Positions 26,968 to 35,569 of a stretch of 64,000 nucleotides of DNA are shown piece after piece. Below the pieces are notes generated by a model. It was given only the letters and a program-made list of their open reading frames with translations, was not told the DNA's origin and made no database searches. Position numbers and translations under genes: made by a program. Source of the stretch: Rhizocola hellebori (GTDB lineage Bacteria > Actinomycetota > Actinomycetes > Mycobacteriales > Micromonosporaceae); contig NZ_BONY01000012.1 in NCBI RefSeq assembly GCF_016862955.1, forward strand, positions 123,187-187,186, read 5' to 3'. Numbering within the stretch: the stretch's first letter is position 1; every line of letters starts with the position of its first letter.

Positions 26968-27979
26968 CGAGCATCTCCTTCGCGAAGTGGCACGCGCTGG
27001 TGCGGCCGTTGCCCAGGTTCAGCGACCGCGGTTCCTCGTCTACGCAAATAGGCTTCTGCACGTAAGGGCAGCGGGGGTGGTACTTGCAGCCGGTCGGCAG
27101 GCGCATCAGGTTGGGCGGCAAGCCTTTGATGGTGGCCAGCTCGGTGCCTTTGTGGTCCAGCCGCGGAATCGAGTCCAGCAGGCCCCGCGTGTAGGGGTGC
27201 GCCGGCTGCTTGTAGATGCTGTGCACATCGGCGTGTTCGATGATGCGGCCCGCGTACATGACCGCGATCCGGTCCGCGACATCGGCGACCACACCGAGGT
27301 CGTGGGTAATGAGGATCATGCCCATGTTCAGGTCGCGCCGCAGATCGGCGAGCAGGTCCATGATCTGGGCCTGCACGGTCACGTCCAGCGCGGTGGTCGG
27401 CTCGTCGGCGATCAGCACCTTCGGGTCCATCGCCAGCGACATCGCGATCATGACGCGCTGCCGCATGCCGCCGGAGAACTGATGCGGGTAGTCCTTGACG
27501 CGGGTCTTGGCGCCCGGGATCTTCACCAGGTCCATCAGCTCGATGGCCCGCTTCATGGCCGCGTCCTTGGACATCTCGGTGCGGGTGCGCAGCGTCTCGG
27601 AGATCTGCCAGCCGACCGAGAAGACCGGGTTCAGCGCTGAAAGAGCGTCCTGGAAGATCATGGAGATGTCCTTGCCCCGGATGTCCCGGCGCCTGTTCTC
27701 CGCCATCTTCAACAGGTCGTCCCCGTTGTAGAAGATCTGCCCCTTCGGGATCTTGGCCGGGGGCATGTCGAGGATGCCCATGATCGCTTGCGCGGTCACC
27801 GACTTGCCGGATCCTGATTCACCAAGCACTGCCAGTGTCTCGCCGGCATCCAGGTGGTACGAGACCCCGTTGATCACCTTCGCGACACCGTCGCGGGTGT
27901 GGAACTCGACGAACAGGTCCCGCACCTCGAGCAGGTGCTGCCCGGCTGGCTGATCCCCACCGACTTGTAGGTTGGTCAT
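26951..27979 (-). CDS. Peptide ABC transporter ATPase, DppD/OppD type (second operon)
   Basis: This 342-aa protein has Walker [10 protein letters not shown]-loop [10 protein letters not shown], signature FSGGMRQR, Walker [12 protein letters not shown] and a C-terminal Cys motif (GCKYHPRC). It partners with the DppF-type subunit. The start is ATG 27979, 6 nt beyond the permease stop. Confidence 0.95.
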   Translation of the reverse strand: MTNLQVGGDQPAGQHLLEVRDLFVEFHTRDGVAKVINGVSYHLDAGETLAVLGESGSGKSVTAQAIMGILDMPPAKIPKGQIFYNGDDLLKMAENRRRDIRGKDISMIFQDALSALNPVFSVGWQISETLRTRTEMSKDAAMKRAIELMDLVKIPGAKTRVKDYPHQFSGGMRQRVMIAMSLAMDPKVLIADEPTTALDVTVQAQIMDLLADLRRDLNMGMILITHDLGVVADVADRIAVMYAGRIIEHADVHSIYKQPAHPYTRGLLDSIPRLDHKGTELATIKGLPPNLMRLPTGCKYHPRCPYVQKPICVDEEPRSLNLGNGRTSACHFAKEMLDGNLG

Positions 27980-27985
27980 CGATCG

Positions 27986-28957
27986 TCACCGCAACTTCGG
28001 GTCGAAGGCTTCACGGATGGTGTCGCCGAGGATGATGAACGCCAGCACCGTCAGCGCCAGGAATGCCGAAGGCACCAGCAGGGGCACGAAGTCCTCGCGC
28101 TTGTAAGGGTTGGCCTCGGAGATGGCCAGACCCCACGACTGGCTGGGCGGCACCAGACCGACACCGAGGAACGACAGCGTCGCCTCGGCAGCGATGAAGG
28201 CACCCAGCGCCATCGTGATGATCACAGTGAACGGCGCGATCGCGTTGGGCAGGATGTGCCGCCACATGATGCGGCCGTTTCCGGCGCCCAGCATCCGGGC
28301 CGCCTGCACGTAGTCCTGCTGTTTGGCCGTGATGACCGAGGCGCGGATGACGCGGGCGGCGGTGGTCCAGCCGAGCAGGCCGAGAATCGCGATGAGAGCG
28401 ACGATCCGGGCGGTCTCGCCGCCACCGGCGTTGCTGACGCGCTTCATGAAGACGATGCCGGCGAGCAACAGCGGCAGGCCCAGGACGATATCGATGATCC
28501 GCGAAACTATCCCGTCCCACCAGCTGCCGAAGAAGCCGGCCGTCAGGCCGAGCAGCATGCCGACGACGCCGGCCAGCAGCGCCGCGCCACCGCCGATCAT
28601 CACCGAGTTCTTCGTGCCGTAGACGGCTTTGGCGAAGACGTCGCAGCCCTGCACGTCGTACCCGAAGATCGCCTCGCCGCTCGGGCCGCCCATGCGCCGG
28701 CTCAGCGGGCAGACAGTCGGGTCGGCCGAGGTGAAAAGCGAAGGAAAAGCGGCCATGACCACGACCACGGCCGCGATCGCGACGCCGATCCAGAAGAGCG
28801 GCTTGCGGCGCAACTCGCGCCACGCATCCGCACCCGCGCTTCGCGGTTTCTGGGTCTCCATGGTGTGCGGCTGACCGGGCGCGTTCGGCTCGCCCTGCGG
28901 GCCGCGGGTGGCCGTGTGCAGCTCGGTAGCAGCCACAGTCTCGAAGTCGCTACTCAT
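27986..28957 (-). CDS. ABC transporter permease, DppC/OppC type (second operon)
   Basis: This 323-aa membrane protein has a first helix at about 53-75 and an EAA loop (QDYVQAARMLGAGNGRIMWRHILPNAIAP). It ends IREAFDPKLR. AAAGGAGG lies ahead of ATG 28957. It is a channel subunit paired with the DppB-type protein encoded upstream. Confidence 0.95.
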   Translation of the reverse strand: MSSDFETVAATELHTATRGPQGEPNAPGQPHTMETQKPRSAGADAWRELRRKPLFWIGVAIAAVVVVMAAFPSLFTSADPTVCPLSRRMGGPSGEAIFGYDVQGCDVFAKAVYGTKNSVMIGGGAALLAGVVGMLLGLTAGFFGSWWDGIVSRIIDIVLGLPLLLAGIVFMKRVSNAGGGETARIVALIAILGLLGWTTAARVIRASVITAKQQDYVQAARMLGAGNGRIMWRHILPNAIAPFTVIITMALGAFIAAEATLSFLGVGLVPPSQSWGLAISEANPYKREDFVPLLVPSAFLALTVLAFIILGDTIREAFDPKLR

Positions 28958-29008
28958 CTGCCCTGGCCTCCTTTGCGGTCGGCCGCACGACCGGGGCCGA
29001 AGATGTGC

Positions 29009-29932
29009 TTACTCATAACGGATCCTCGGGTCGAGTACGGCGTAGAGCAGATCAACCACGAGACTGGCCACCAGAAAGATGATCACCAGAACGCTGACGA
29101 TGCCGACCACCAATGGCGTGTCCTCTGTTCGCAGCGCTCGCGCGAGCTGGAAACCCACCCCGTTGATGTTGAAGACACCCTCGGTGACGATCGCCCCGGC
29201 CATCAGCGCGCCCAGCTCGATGCCGAGGAAGGTCACGATCGGGATCAGCGAGTTGCGCAGGATGTGGACGCCCACGACGCGCCGGGTCGGAAGACCCTTG
29301 GAACGCGCCGTGCGTACGTAGTCCGACCGCTGGTTCTCGGAGAACGAGGTGCGGGTCAGCCGCATCGCGGTCGCCACCGAGAGCGCACCCAGCACAATGC
29401 CTGGCAGCAGAAGCGCGTAGAGGTTGCCCTCACCGGCGGTGGTCGGGAACCACGGCAGCTTGATCGTGAAGACCAGCTGAGCGACCGGAGCGAGCACCAC
29501 CGTCGGCACCCCGATGATGATCAGGGTGAGGATCAGCGTGCTGTTGTCGAAGATTCCGCCGCGGCGAATGGCGGCGATGATGCCGGCCGTGACGCCGACC
29601 AGGATCGTGGTGAGAATCGCGATGACGGCCAGCTTGGCGGTCGTGGGCAGCGATTCGGCGATGATGTCGTTGATGCTGCGCCCGGTCAGGGTCTGGCCGA
29701 AGTCGCCGTGCAGCAGATCGTTGAGATAGTCGAGATAGCGCTTCCAAAACGGTTGGTCGAGGCCGTACTCCTTGACCAGCTGAGCGCGCTGGGTGGGGCT
29801 GACCGGCCGCTCGCCGGCCAGGGCCTGGATGGGGTCACCACCGGTCGCGTACATCAGCGCGTACACGATGAACGTGGTGGCGATGAACACCAGAATCATC
29901 TGGAGGAATCGCCGCACTAGGTAGCGGAACAT
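29009..29932 (-). CDS. ABC transporter permease, DppB/OppB type (second operon)
   Basis: This 307-aa membrane protein starts MFRYLVRRFLQMILVF, with the EAA loop SDYVRTARSKGLPTRRVVGVH. It is about 40 residues shorter than the first-operon counterpart because it lacks that protein's extracytoplasmic insert. It lies 161 bp downstream of the binding-protein gene, with a hairpin between them. Confidence 0.95.
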   Translation of the reverse strand: MFRYLVRRFLQMILVFIATTFIVYALMYATGGDPIQALAGERPVSPTQRAQLVKEYGLDQPFWKRYLDYLNDLLHGDFGQTLTGRSINDIIAESLPTTAKLAVIAILTTILVGVTAGIIAAIRRGGIFDNSTLILTLIIIGVPTVVLAPVAQLVFTIKLPWFPTTAGEGNLYALLLPGIVLGALSVATAMRLTRTSFSENQRSDYVRTARSKGLPTRRVVGVHILRNSLIPIVTFLGIELGALMAGAIVTEGVFNINGVGFQLARALRTEDTPLVVGIVSVLVIIFLVASLVVDLLYAVLDPRIRYE

Positions 29933-30033
29933 CGCCGTTCTCTCTTAGCCGGAGCAGCCATTATGGGTAGAAAGATCCGTATTCTTCGTACCATGCCGCT
30001 GAGGTCGACGGAGCGGTTGTGGGCAAACCTGGT

Positions 30034-30074
30034 GGTGGCCGGCGCTCACCCCGTTAGGGTTCGCGCCGGCCACC
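30034..30074 (-). other. Intercistronic stem-loop between binding protein and permease genes (second operon)
   Basis: A 12-bp perfect stem (30034-30045 with 30063-30074) with a 17-nt loop lies just downstream of the binding-protein stop. It has the same position and probable role as the hairpin at 3255-3298. Confidence 0.7.
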
Positions 30075-30093
30075 GCCGTTCTGCTATCGATCG

Positions 30094-31713
30094 TTAGCTG
30101 ACAACTTCGATCTTGTTCAGGTCGACGCGGTTGAACAGGTCCATGGACACGTTCTTCACCTTGGTCGAGTGACCGAAGTTGTTCTGGCCGAAGCGCAGCG
30201 GAAGAACCGGCATGTCACGGGCGAGGAGATCCTCGGCCTGCTGGTACTTCTTGATGGCCTCGTCCGAGGTGGCAGCGGCGGAGCCCTGCTTCACCAGGTT
30301 GTCGAACTCGGCGTTGCTGTAGCCGTAGTAGTTCGACGAACCGTTGGTCGAGTACAGCGGGTTGAGGTAGTTCTCCATGGACGGGTAGTCCATGACCCAG
30401 CCCATGCGGAACATGCCGACGTCCTTCTTGTCCTCGACGTTCTGCAGCAGGTCAGCGAACTTGGCCTCGGGTGTACCGACACACTCCACGCCCAGGTTGG
30501 CCTTCAGCTGGTTGCAGGTCGCGTCGACCCACTGCTTGTGGCCACCATCGGCGTTGTAGGAGATGTTCAGGCTCTTCGGGCCACCGGCAGCCGCGTAGGC
30601 AGCCTTCGCCTCGGCCGGCTTGAAGTCACACGCCGCGCCACAGGACTTGTCGCGGTATCCCGCGACCACCGGGGAAACGAACGAGTAAGCGGCCTTCTGC
30701 GAACCCTGGAACACCGCGTTGACGATCTCTTCACGGTCGATCGCCTGCGAGATGGCCTTGCGAACCTCGGGCTTGCTGAAGCGAGGGTCGAAGGTCGGGA
30801 ACGCGAGGAACTGGAAGGTCGAGGCCGGGGACTGCTGGAAGCGGTCGCCCAGGTCGCCCTGAACGGTCGACAGAGCCTCGGTCGGGATGGTCTTCACCAC
30901 GTCGAGGTTGTTGGCCTGCAGGTCGGCGTACTCGGCCTGGCTGTTCTGGTAGATCGGGAAGGTAACCCCACCGATCTTGGGCGCGGCGCCCTTGAAGTCG
31001 GCGAAGCGCTCAACCTCGATCTTCGAGTCGTGCTGCCAGGCACCCTTCATCTTGAAGGGGCCGTTGCCGATCGGGGCCTGCTCGAAGTCCTTCTTCAGCA
31101 CCAGCGGAGACGCGGCCGGGTCCTCGAACGCCGCCTTCGGCAGCGGGTAGAACGCGGTGTAACCGAGCAGCGCCTTGAACTCGCTGAACGGCTCCGACAG
31201 CGTGATCGTGAAGGTCTTGTCGTCGACCTTCTTCAGGCCGCTGAGGGTCTTCGCGGACGGCGTGGCGTTGGCGTCGCTCGGGTTGAGGTCCTTGTAGCCC
31301 TCGACCCGCTCGAAGAAGAAGCCGTTGTCCTGCTTGTTCGGACCATAGGCGGCGTAGTTCCACGAGTTGAGGTAGCTGTCGGCGTTAACCGGCTCGCCGT
31401 TGTGGAAGGTGCCGTCCTTGAGCTTGACGGTCCAGGTCTTGTTGTCCGTGGTGGTGATGCTCTCCGCCGCAACCTCGTAAGGCTTGTTGGCCTCATCGAA
31501 GTCGACGAGCGGGGAGTAGAGCGCCGCCAGGACCTGAGAACCACTGGTCTCGTTGGTGTTTCCTGGAAGTAGGTGCTGTGGTTCGGCGATGCCGATGGAA
31601 ACCACACCGTCGGGGTTGGTGCTACCCGAGTCGCCTCCCGTGCCGCAGGCCGATAGACCCAGCGCGACTGTGAGCGGGAGCGCGGCCCAGGCAGCCAGCC
31701 TGCGGACCTGCAT
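30094..31713 (-). CDS. Family-5 extracellular solute-binding lipoprotein (second operon)
   Basis: This 539-aa protein starts at ATG 31713 with AGGAGG upstream; an extension to 31755 is not needed. The lipoprotein signal MQVRRLAAWAALPLTVALGLSAC gives a lipidated C23. The SBP_bac_5 body includes FHNGEPVNADSYLNSWN and a C-terminal region parallel to that of 1564-3207. It captures the substrate for the downstream permeases and ATPases. Ligand unknown. Confidence 0.93.
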   Translation of the reverse strand: MQVRRLAAWAALPLTVALGLSACGTGGDSGSTNPDGVVSIGIAEPQHLLPGNTNETSGSQVLAALYSPLVDFDEANKPYEVAAESITTTDNKTWTVKLKDGTFHNGEPVNADSYLNSWNYAAYGPNKQDNGFFFERVEGYKDLNPSDANATPSAKTLSGLKKVDDKTFTITLSEPFSEFKALLGYTAFYPLPKAAFEDPAASPLVLKKDFEQAPIGNGPFKMKGAWQHDSKIEVERFADFKGAAPKIGGVTFPIYQNSQAEYADLQANNLDVVKTIPTEALSTVQGDLGDRFQQSPASTFQFLAFPTFDPRFSKPEVRKAISQAIDREEIVNAVFQGSQKAAYSFVSPVVAGYRDKSCGAACDFKPAEAKAAYAAAGGPKSLNISYNADGGHKQWVDATCNQLKANLGVECVGTPEAKFADLLQNVEDKKDVGMFRMGWVMDYPSMENYLNPLYSTNGSSNYYGYSNAEFDNLVKQGSAAATSDEAIKKYQQAEDLLARDMPVLPLRFGQNNFGHSTKVKNVSMDLFNRVDLNKIEVVS

Positions 31714-32142
31714 TGAGCCTCCTAAAATCTGTGTCTCACCAGCGAGCACCGGCACGAGGATCTGCCCATGTCACTCAGTGCAACATTGCGGCAAAGGTAG
31801 GACGAACTTTGGCCAGACGCCAAACCTGATGTCACGAAATGGCAAGCAATTGAGGCATCCCTACTTGCCAATAGTCCTACCATCCTGGTATTGCATCCGG
31901 CGCAATTTAGAACCTATTAGCGGCATTATGCCCGATCTCTAGTTTCGGGACGGGGCAGCGTGGCCGAGATGGCTGGCAAGAACCTGAGAGAAGTTTCGCC
32001 CAATTTGTCGTCTCGTATATTGGAAGCCGGAGTCGATGCGTCCGATTCGTGAGGCATCCCACTGTTACTCAAAGTGATTGCGATCGGAAGGTTAGCCCGG
32101 CCGTTTGCAGGTGATTCGAAGGCGAATGGGAAACTCGATTTC
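31714..32142. other. 429-bp intergenic region, divergent promoters of the second importer operon and folD
   Basis: No gene is supported here. It is less GC-rich than its surroundings. It holds TTTGGC-N5-GCCAAA (31808-31824), a TGGCAAG/CTTGCCA inverted pair (31840-31846, 31864-31870) and an 11-nt direct repeat TGAGGCATCCC (31851-31861, 32050-32060). No riboswitch is recognisable. Confidence 0.5.
31808..31824 (-). promoter_or_regulatory. Candidate operator upstream of the second importer operon
   Basis: TTTGGC-N5-GCCAAA is a perfect 6+6 inverted repeat about 95 bp upstream of the binding-protein start. This geometry suits a dimeric repressor; the regulator is unknown. Confidence 0.35.
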
Positions 32143-33015
32143 ATGACGGCGACTGTTCTGGACGGCACCGCAACCGCGGCCGAAATCAAGTCCGACCTCC
32201 GTGAGCGCGTGGCGAAGCTGCGGGAACAAGGAGTCGTGCCGGGCCTGGGCACCATCCTGGTCGGCGATGACCCGGGCTCGGTCTGGTACGTCAACGGCAA
32301 GCACAAGGACTGTGCGGAGGTCGGCATCGCCTCGATCCGGCGCGATCTGCCCGCCACGGCGTCGCAGGAGGAGATCGAGCAGGCGGTCGCGGAGCTCAAC
32401 GAGGACCCGGCCTGTACCGGGTACATCGTCCAGCTGCCGCTGCCCAAAGGGCGTAACGAACAGCGGGTGCTCGAGCTGATCGACCCCACCAAGGACGCGG
32501 ACGGCCTGCACCCGACCAACCTGGGCCGGCTCGTGCTCAACGCCCCGGCGCCCCTGCCCTGTACCCCGCGCGGGATCGTGGAACTGCTGCGCCGCTATGA
32601 CATCGCGCTCAACGGGGCCGACGTCGTGGTCATCGGGCGCGGGGTGACCGTGGGCCGCGCACTGGGCCTGCTGCTGACCCGCAAATCGGAGAACTCCACC
32701 GTCACTACCTGCCACACCGGCACCCGTGACCTCGCCGCGCACACCCGTAACGCCGACATCATCGTCGCCGCGGTGGGCGTGCCAAGGATGATCACGCCGG
32801 ACATGGTCAAACCGGGAGCGGCCGTCATCGATGTCGGGGTGTCCCGGGAAATCGACGAAGATGGCAAGAAGCGGGTCGTCGGCGACATCCACCCAGGCGT
32901 CGTCGAGGTGGCGGGATTCATTTCCCCCAACCCCGGCGGCGTGGGCCCGATGACGCGGGCCATGCTGCTAACTAATGTCGTGGAAATTGCGGATCGGCCG
33001 GCAGTGACATCCTGA
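32143..33015 (+). CDS. folD: Methylenetetrahydrofolate dehydrogenase / methenyltetrahydrofolate cyclohydrolase
   Basis: This 290-aa bifunctional enzyme of one-carbon metabolism provides 10-formyl-THF for PurN and PurH. ATG 32143 ([16 protein letters not shown]) is chosen over the frame start at 32074. It has the substrate-binding motif [16 protein letters not shown] (with an N for the usual S in YVxxK), [19 protein letters not shown] and the NADP-binding [15 protein letters not shown] terminator follows at 33017-33046. Confidence 0.97.
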   Translation: MTATVLDGTATAAEIKSDLRERVAKLREQGVVPGLGTILVGDDPGSVWYVNGKHKDCAEVGIASIRRDLPATASQEEIEQAVAELNEDPACTGYIVQLPLPKGRNEQRVLELIDPTKDADGLHPTNLGRLVLNAPAPLPCTPRGIVELLRRYDIALNGADVVVIGRGVTVGRALGLLLTRKSENSTVTTCHTGTRDLAAHTRNADIIVAAVGVPRMITPDMVKPGAAVIDVGVSREIDEDGKKRVVGDIHPGVVEVAGFISPNPGGVGPMTRAMLLTNVVEIADRPAVTS

Positions 33016-33016
33016 C

Positions 33017-33046
33017 GATCTTTGACGGCCGAAGGCTGTCAAGATC
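33017..33046 (+). terminator. Terminator of folD
   Basis: Bases 33017-33030 pair with 33034-33046, with a one-base bulge and a GAA loop. It sits immediately after the folD stop. Confidence 0.75.
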
Positions 33047-33079
33047 GGGCTTGGATGTCGCTGCCTCGAAGGGGCGATC

Positions 33080-33110
33080 TGCCGCGCGTTGCTTTGCACG
33101 CGCCAAAATT
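33080..33110. repeat. Intergenic repeat element, copy 2
   Basis: It matches 15202-15232 at 29 of 31 positions and is in the same orientation. It lies between the folD terminator and the mdh start (33127). Confidence 0.6.
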
Positions 33111-33126
33111 CTAGAAGGGCAGTTGG

Positions 33127-34077
33127 ATGGGTAAGAAGGTCACCGTCGTCGGCGCCGGCTTCTACGGGTCAACCACCGCGCAGCGGCTCGCCGAGTACGA
33201 CGTCTTCGAGACGGTTGTGCTCACGGACATCATCGAGGGCAAGCCGGAGGGACTCGCGCTGGACATGAACCAGTCCCGCCCGATCGAAGGCTTCGAGACC
33301 AAGGTGGTCGGGGCCACCACCGGCACCGGCGGCGAGGGGTATGAGGCGATCGCCGACTCCGACATCGTCGTGATCACGGCCGGTCTGCCGCGCAAGCCGG
33401 GCATGAGCCGGATGGACCTGCTCGGGGTCAACGCCAAGATCGTCCGTGGGGTTGCCGAGCAGGTGGCCAAGTACGCCCCCAACGCCGTCGTCATCGTCGT
33501 GTCCAACCCGCTCGACGAGATGACCGCGCTGGCCCAGATCGCCACCCAGTTCCCGCGCAACCGGGTGCTCGGGCAGGCCGGAATGCTTGACACCGCTCGC
33601 TTCACGCACTTCGTGGCCGAGGAGCTGGGCGTGCCGGTGAAGTCGGTCAGGACGCTCACCCTGGGCTCACACGGCGACACCATGGTCCCGGTGCCGTCCC
33701 AGTGCACCGTGGATGGCAAGCCGCTCTCCGATCTTCTCTCGGCAGACAAAATCGAAGAGCTTGTGGTGCGTACCCGTAACGGCGGCGCCGAAGTGGTAGC
33801 CCTGCTCAAGACCGGCTCGGCCTACTACGCCCCTTCGGCGGCGGCCGCTCGCATGGCCAAGGCCGTGGCGGAGGACAGCGGCGCGGTCATGCCGGTCTGC
33901 GCCTGGGTCGACGGCGAGTACGGCATCAGCGGTGTCTACCTCGGTGTCGAAGCCGAAATCGGCGCCGGTGGAATCAGGAAGGTGGTCGAGACCAACCTGA
34001 CCGACGCCGAGCTGGCCGAGCTCAAGGTGGCGGCCGAGGCTGTTCGCGCGAAGCAGGCAGACGTCGCGAATCTCTGA
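33127..34077 (+). CDS. mdh: Malate dehydrogenase (LDH-like type)
   Basis: This 316-aa TCA-cycle enzyme oxidises malate to oxaloacetate with NAD. It has the dinucleotide loop (VVGAGFYGSTTAQ), substrate-binding Arg residues in LPRKPGMSR (R89 and R95), SNPLDEMT and the catalytic H182 in LGSHGDTMVPV. The sequence belongs to the LDH-like MDH group, not to the mesophilic Mdh of enterobacteria. The gene ends just before a composite hairpin region. Confidence 0.97.
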   Translation: MGKKVTVVGAGFYGSTTAQRLAEYDVFETVVLTDIIEGKPEGLALDMNQSRPIEGFETKVVGATTGTGGEGYEAIADSDIVVITAGLPRKPGMSRMDLLGVNAKIVRGVAEQVAKYAPNAVVIVVSNPLDEMTALAQIATQFPRNRVLGQAGMLDTARFTHFVAEELGVPVKSVRTLTLGSHGDTMVPVPSQCTVDGKPLSDLLSADKIEELVVRTRNGGAEVVALLKTGSAYYAPSAAAARMAKAVAEDSGAVMPVCAWVDGEYGISGVYLGVEAEIGAGGIRKVVETNLTDAELAELKVAAEAVRAKQADVANL

Positions 34078-34090
34078 CATTCGCAGCTCA

Positions 34091-34122
34091 AAGGGCCCAG
34101 GCATCAATATGTCTGGGCCCTT
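34091..34122 (+). terminator. Terminator of mdh
   Basis: AAGGGCCCAG (34091-34100) pairs with CTGGGCCCTT (34113-34122). Its loop is the left arm of the next inverted repeat, and its right arm is that repeat's loop, so the two foldings exclude one another. Confidence 0.8.
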
Positions 34123-34135
34123 GACATATTGATGC
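34101..34135 (+). promoter_or_regulatory. Inverted repeat over the vapBC promoter (candidate antitoxin operator)
   Basis: A perfect 13-bp repeat (34101-34113 with 34123-34135, spacer 9) overlaps the -35 box TTGACA. VapBC complexes usually bind such repeats to repress their own operon. Confidence 0.6.
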
Positions 34136-34159
34136 TTGGTCAACTAGCCTTTTTCTATG
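34121..34159 (+). promoter_or_regulatory. Probable leaderless promoter of vapBC
   Basis: TTGACA (34121-34126), an 18-nt spacer and TAGCCT (34145-34150) place the start of transcription on or next to the ATG at 34157. No Shine-Dalgarno sequence is present, consistent with a leaderless mRNA. Confidence 0.6.
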
Positions 34160-34432
34160 CGAACCACGGTCCGGCTCAATGAGGACCTGCTCGCGCGTCT
34201 GAAACACTATGCGGCCCAACGCAATCGCACCATGGCATCAGTCTTGGAGGACGCGGTGCGCCAGCTTCTTGACCGGCAAGAGTCCCTTCCGCCACGCCAA
34301 ACCATCGACCTGGTGACTTTTGGTGGCGACGGCCTTCAGCCCAACGTCGACCTCAGCCCGCACGGCCTCAAGCACATCCTCGCGCAGGAAGACGAGACGA
34401 CATTCCTCGGATTGCTCGATGCGTCTGCATGA
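34157..34432 (+). CDS. vapB: VapB-type antitoxin (ribbon-helix-helix)
   Basis: This 91-aa protein has an N-terminal RHH DNA-binding fold (MRTTVRLNEDLLARLKHYAAQRNRTMASVLEDAVRQLL). A flexible C-terminal part should occupy the toxin active site. It overlaps the toxin gene by 14 bp, which gives coupled expression. It probably represses its own promoter through the inverted repeat at 34101-34135 (inference). Confidence 0.88.
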   Translation: MRTTVRLNEDLLARLKHYAAQRNRTMASVLEDAVRQLLDRQESLPPRQTIDLVTFGGDGLQPNVDLSPHGLKHILAQEDETTFLGLLDASA

Positions 34433-34841
34433 CGTCAATGTGCTCATCTATGCGCATCGGCCAGAGTCCCAAGGCCATGAGGCATACCGACAGCTGATCG
34501 CCGACGATATCTCAAGCGAGCAGAGCTATGCGGTCAGCGATGTGGTGATCAATGGCTTTCTGAGGATCGCTACCGATCGGCGGATCTACCGCACGCCGAC
34601 CCCGTTGAGCCTGGCGCTCGCGTTCGCCGAACAGATGCGGCATCAGCCCACTGCGGTGACCGTGGCGCCCGGCCCACGGCACTGGTCGATAGTTACCAGG
34701 CTGTGTCACGAGATCGGCGCCACTGGCAGGGACTTTCCCGATGTCTTTCTGGCGGCGCTCGCCATCGAGCACGGCTGCGAGTTCGTCACCGCAGACAAGG
34801 GATTCAAGCGCTTCCGTGGGCTTAAGGTGGCCGAGGTTTAG
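34419..34841 (+). CDS. vapC: VapC-type PIN-domain ribonuclease toxin
   Basis: This 140-aa PIN protein has acidic residues D5 (MRLHDVNVLIYAH), D108 (RDFPDVFLAALA) and D126 (FVTADKGFKRF), consistent with Mg-dependent RNA cleavage. The segment VINGFLRIATDRRIY is characteristic of the Mtu PIN subfamily. ATG 34419 lies within the vapB end; a longer frame from 34320 is rejected. The RNA target is unknown. Confidence 0.9.
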   Translation: MRLHDVNVLIYAHRPESQGHEAYRQLIADDISSEQSYAVSDVVINGFLRIATDRRIYRTPTPLSLALAFAEQMRHQPTAVTVAPGPRHWSIVTRLCHEIGATGRDFPDVFLAALAIEHGCEFVTADKGFKRFRGLKVAEV

Positions 34842-34852
34842 GCTGTGTCTCC

Positions 34853-35527
34853 GTGACTATCGATTTGCTGGACCTGCTGCCTACCGAGTGGCGTGACGTG
34901 ATGAAGCCGCACCTCGACCTTGAGGTCGTGGCGCGCCTGTCGTCGTTTGTGGAGGCGGAATACGCCGCCGGCCCGGTTTACCCGCCGCGCGAAGATCTCT
35001 TCTCCGCGTTCCGGCTGTGTTCTCCGGCGCAGACCCGAGTGCTCATCCTCGGCCAGGACCCTTACCACAAGCCGGGTCAGGCCCACGGGCTCAGCTTCAG
35101 CGTGCGGCCGGGTGTCGCCGTGCCGCCGAGCCTGCGCAACATCTACAAGGAGCTGCAGGACAACCTGGGCGTGAAGCCACCGTCCAATGGCGACCTGACC
35201 GGCTGGGCAAGCCAGGGGGTGCTGCTGCTCAACGCGGTGCTCACCGTTCGCGCGGGCCAGCCCACCAGCCACGCCGACAAGGGGTGGGAGCATTTCACCG
35301 ACGCGGCCATCAAGGCGGTCAACGACTCGCCCTACAGCGTCGTGTTCGTGCTCTGGGGTGCCTACGCCCGCAAGAAGGCCGCGTTCGTGACCAACGCCCA
35401 GCACACCGTGCTGCAAGCCGGTCACCCGAGCCCGATGAACCCGCGCGGGTTTCTCGGCTGTGGCCACTTCACCGCGATCGGCGAGGCGCTCGGCAAGGCG
35501 GGCCGCGGCACTATCACCTGGTCATAG
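34853..35527 (+). CDS. ung: Uracil-DNA glycosylase, family 1
   Basis: This 224-aa base-excision repair enzyme removes uracil from DNA. Motif 1 GQDPYHKPGQAHGLSFSV contains the catalytic D69. LLLNAVLTV and the leucine-loop motif HPSPMNPRGFLGCGHF are present. It starts at GTG 34853, 11 nt after vapC. Confidence 0.97.
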   Translation: MTIDLLDLLPTEWRDVMKPHLDLEVVARLSSFVEAEYAAGPVYPPREDLFSAFRLCSPAQTRVLILGQDPYHKPGQAHGLSFSVRPGVAVPPSLRNIYKELQDNLGVKPPSNGDLTGWASQGVLLLNAVLTVRAGQPTSHADKGWEHFTDAAIKAVNDSPYSVVFVLWGAYARKKAAFVTNAQHTVLQAGHPSPMNPRGFLGCGHFTAIGEALGKAGRGTITWS

Positions 35528-35569
35528 CCGCGCCGCCAACCTAAGGCGGCCGCAGCGCGTCTCTTGTCC

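Noticed and set aside
34320..34418. Longer N-terminus for the VapC toxin
   Set aside because: That extension lies inside vapB in another frame, is Ser/Arg-rich and precedes the PIN start motif MRLHDVNVLIYAH.
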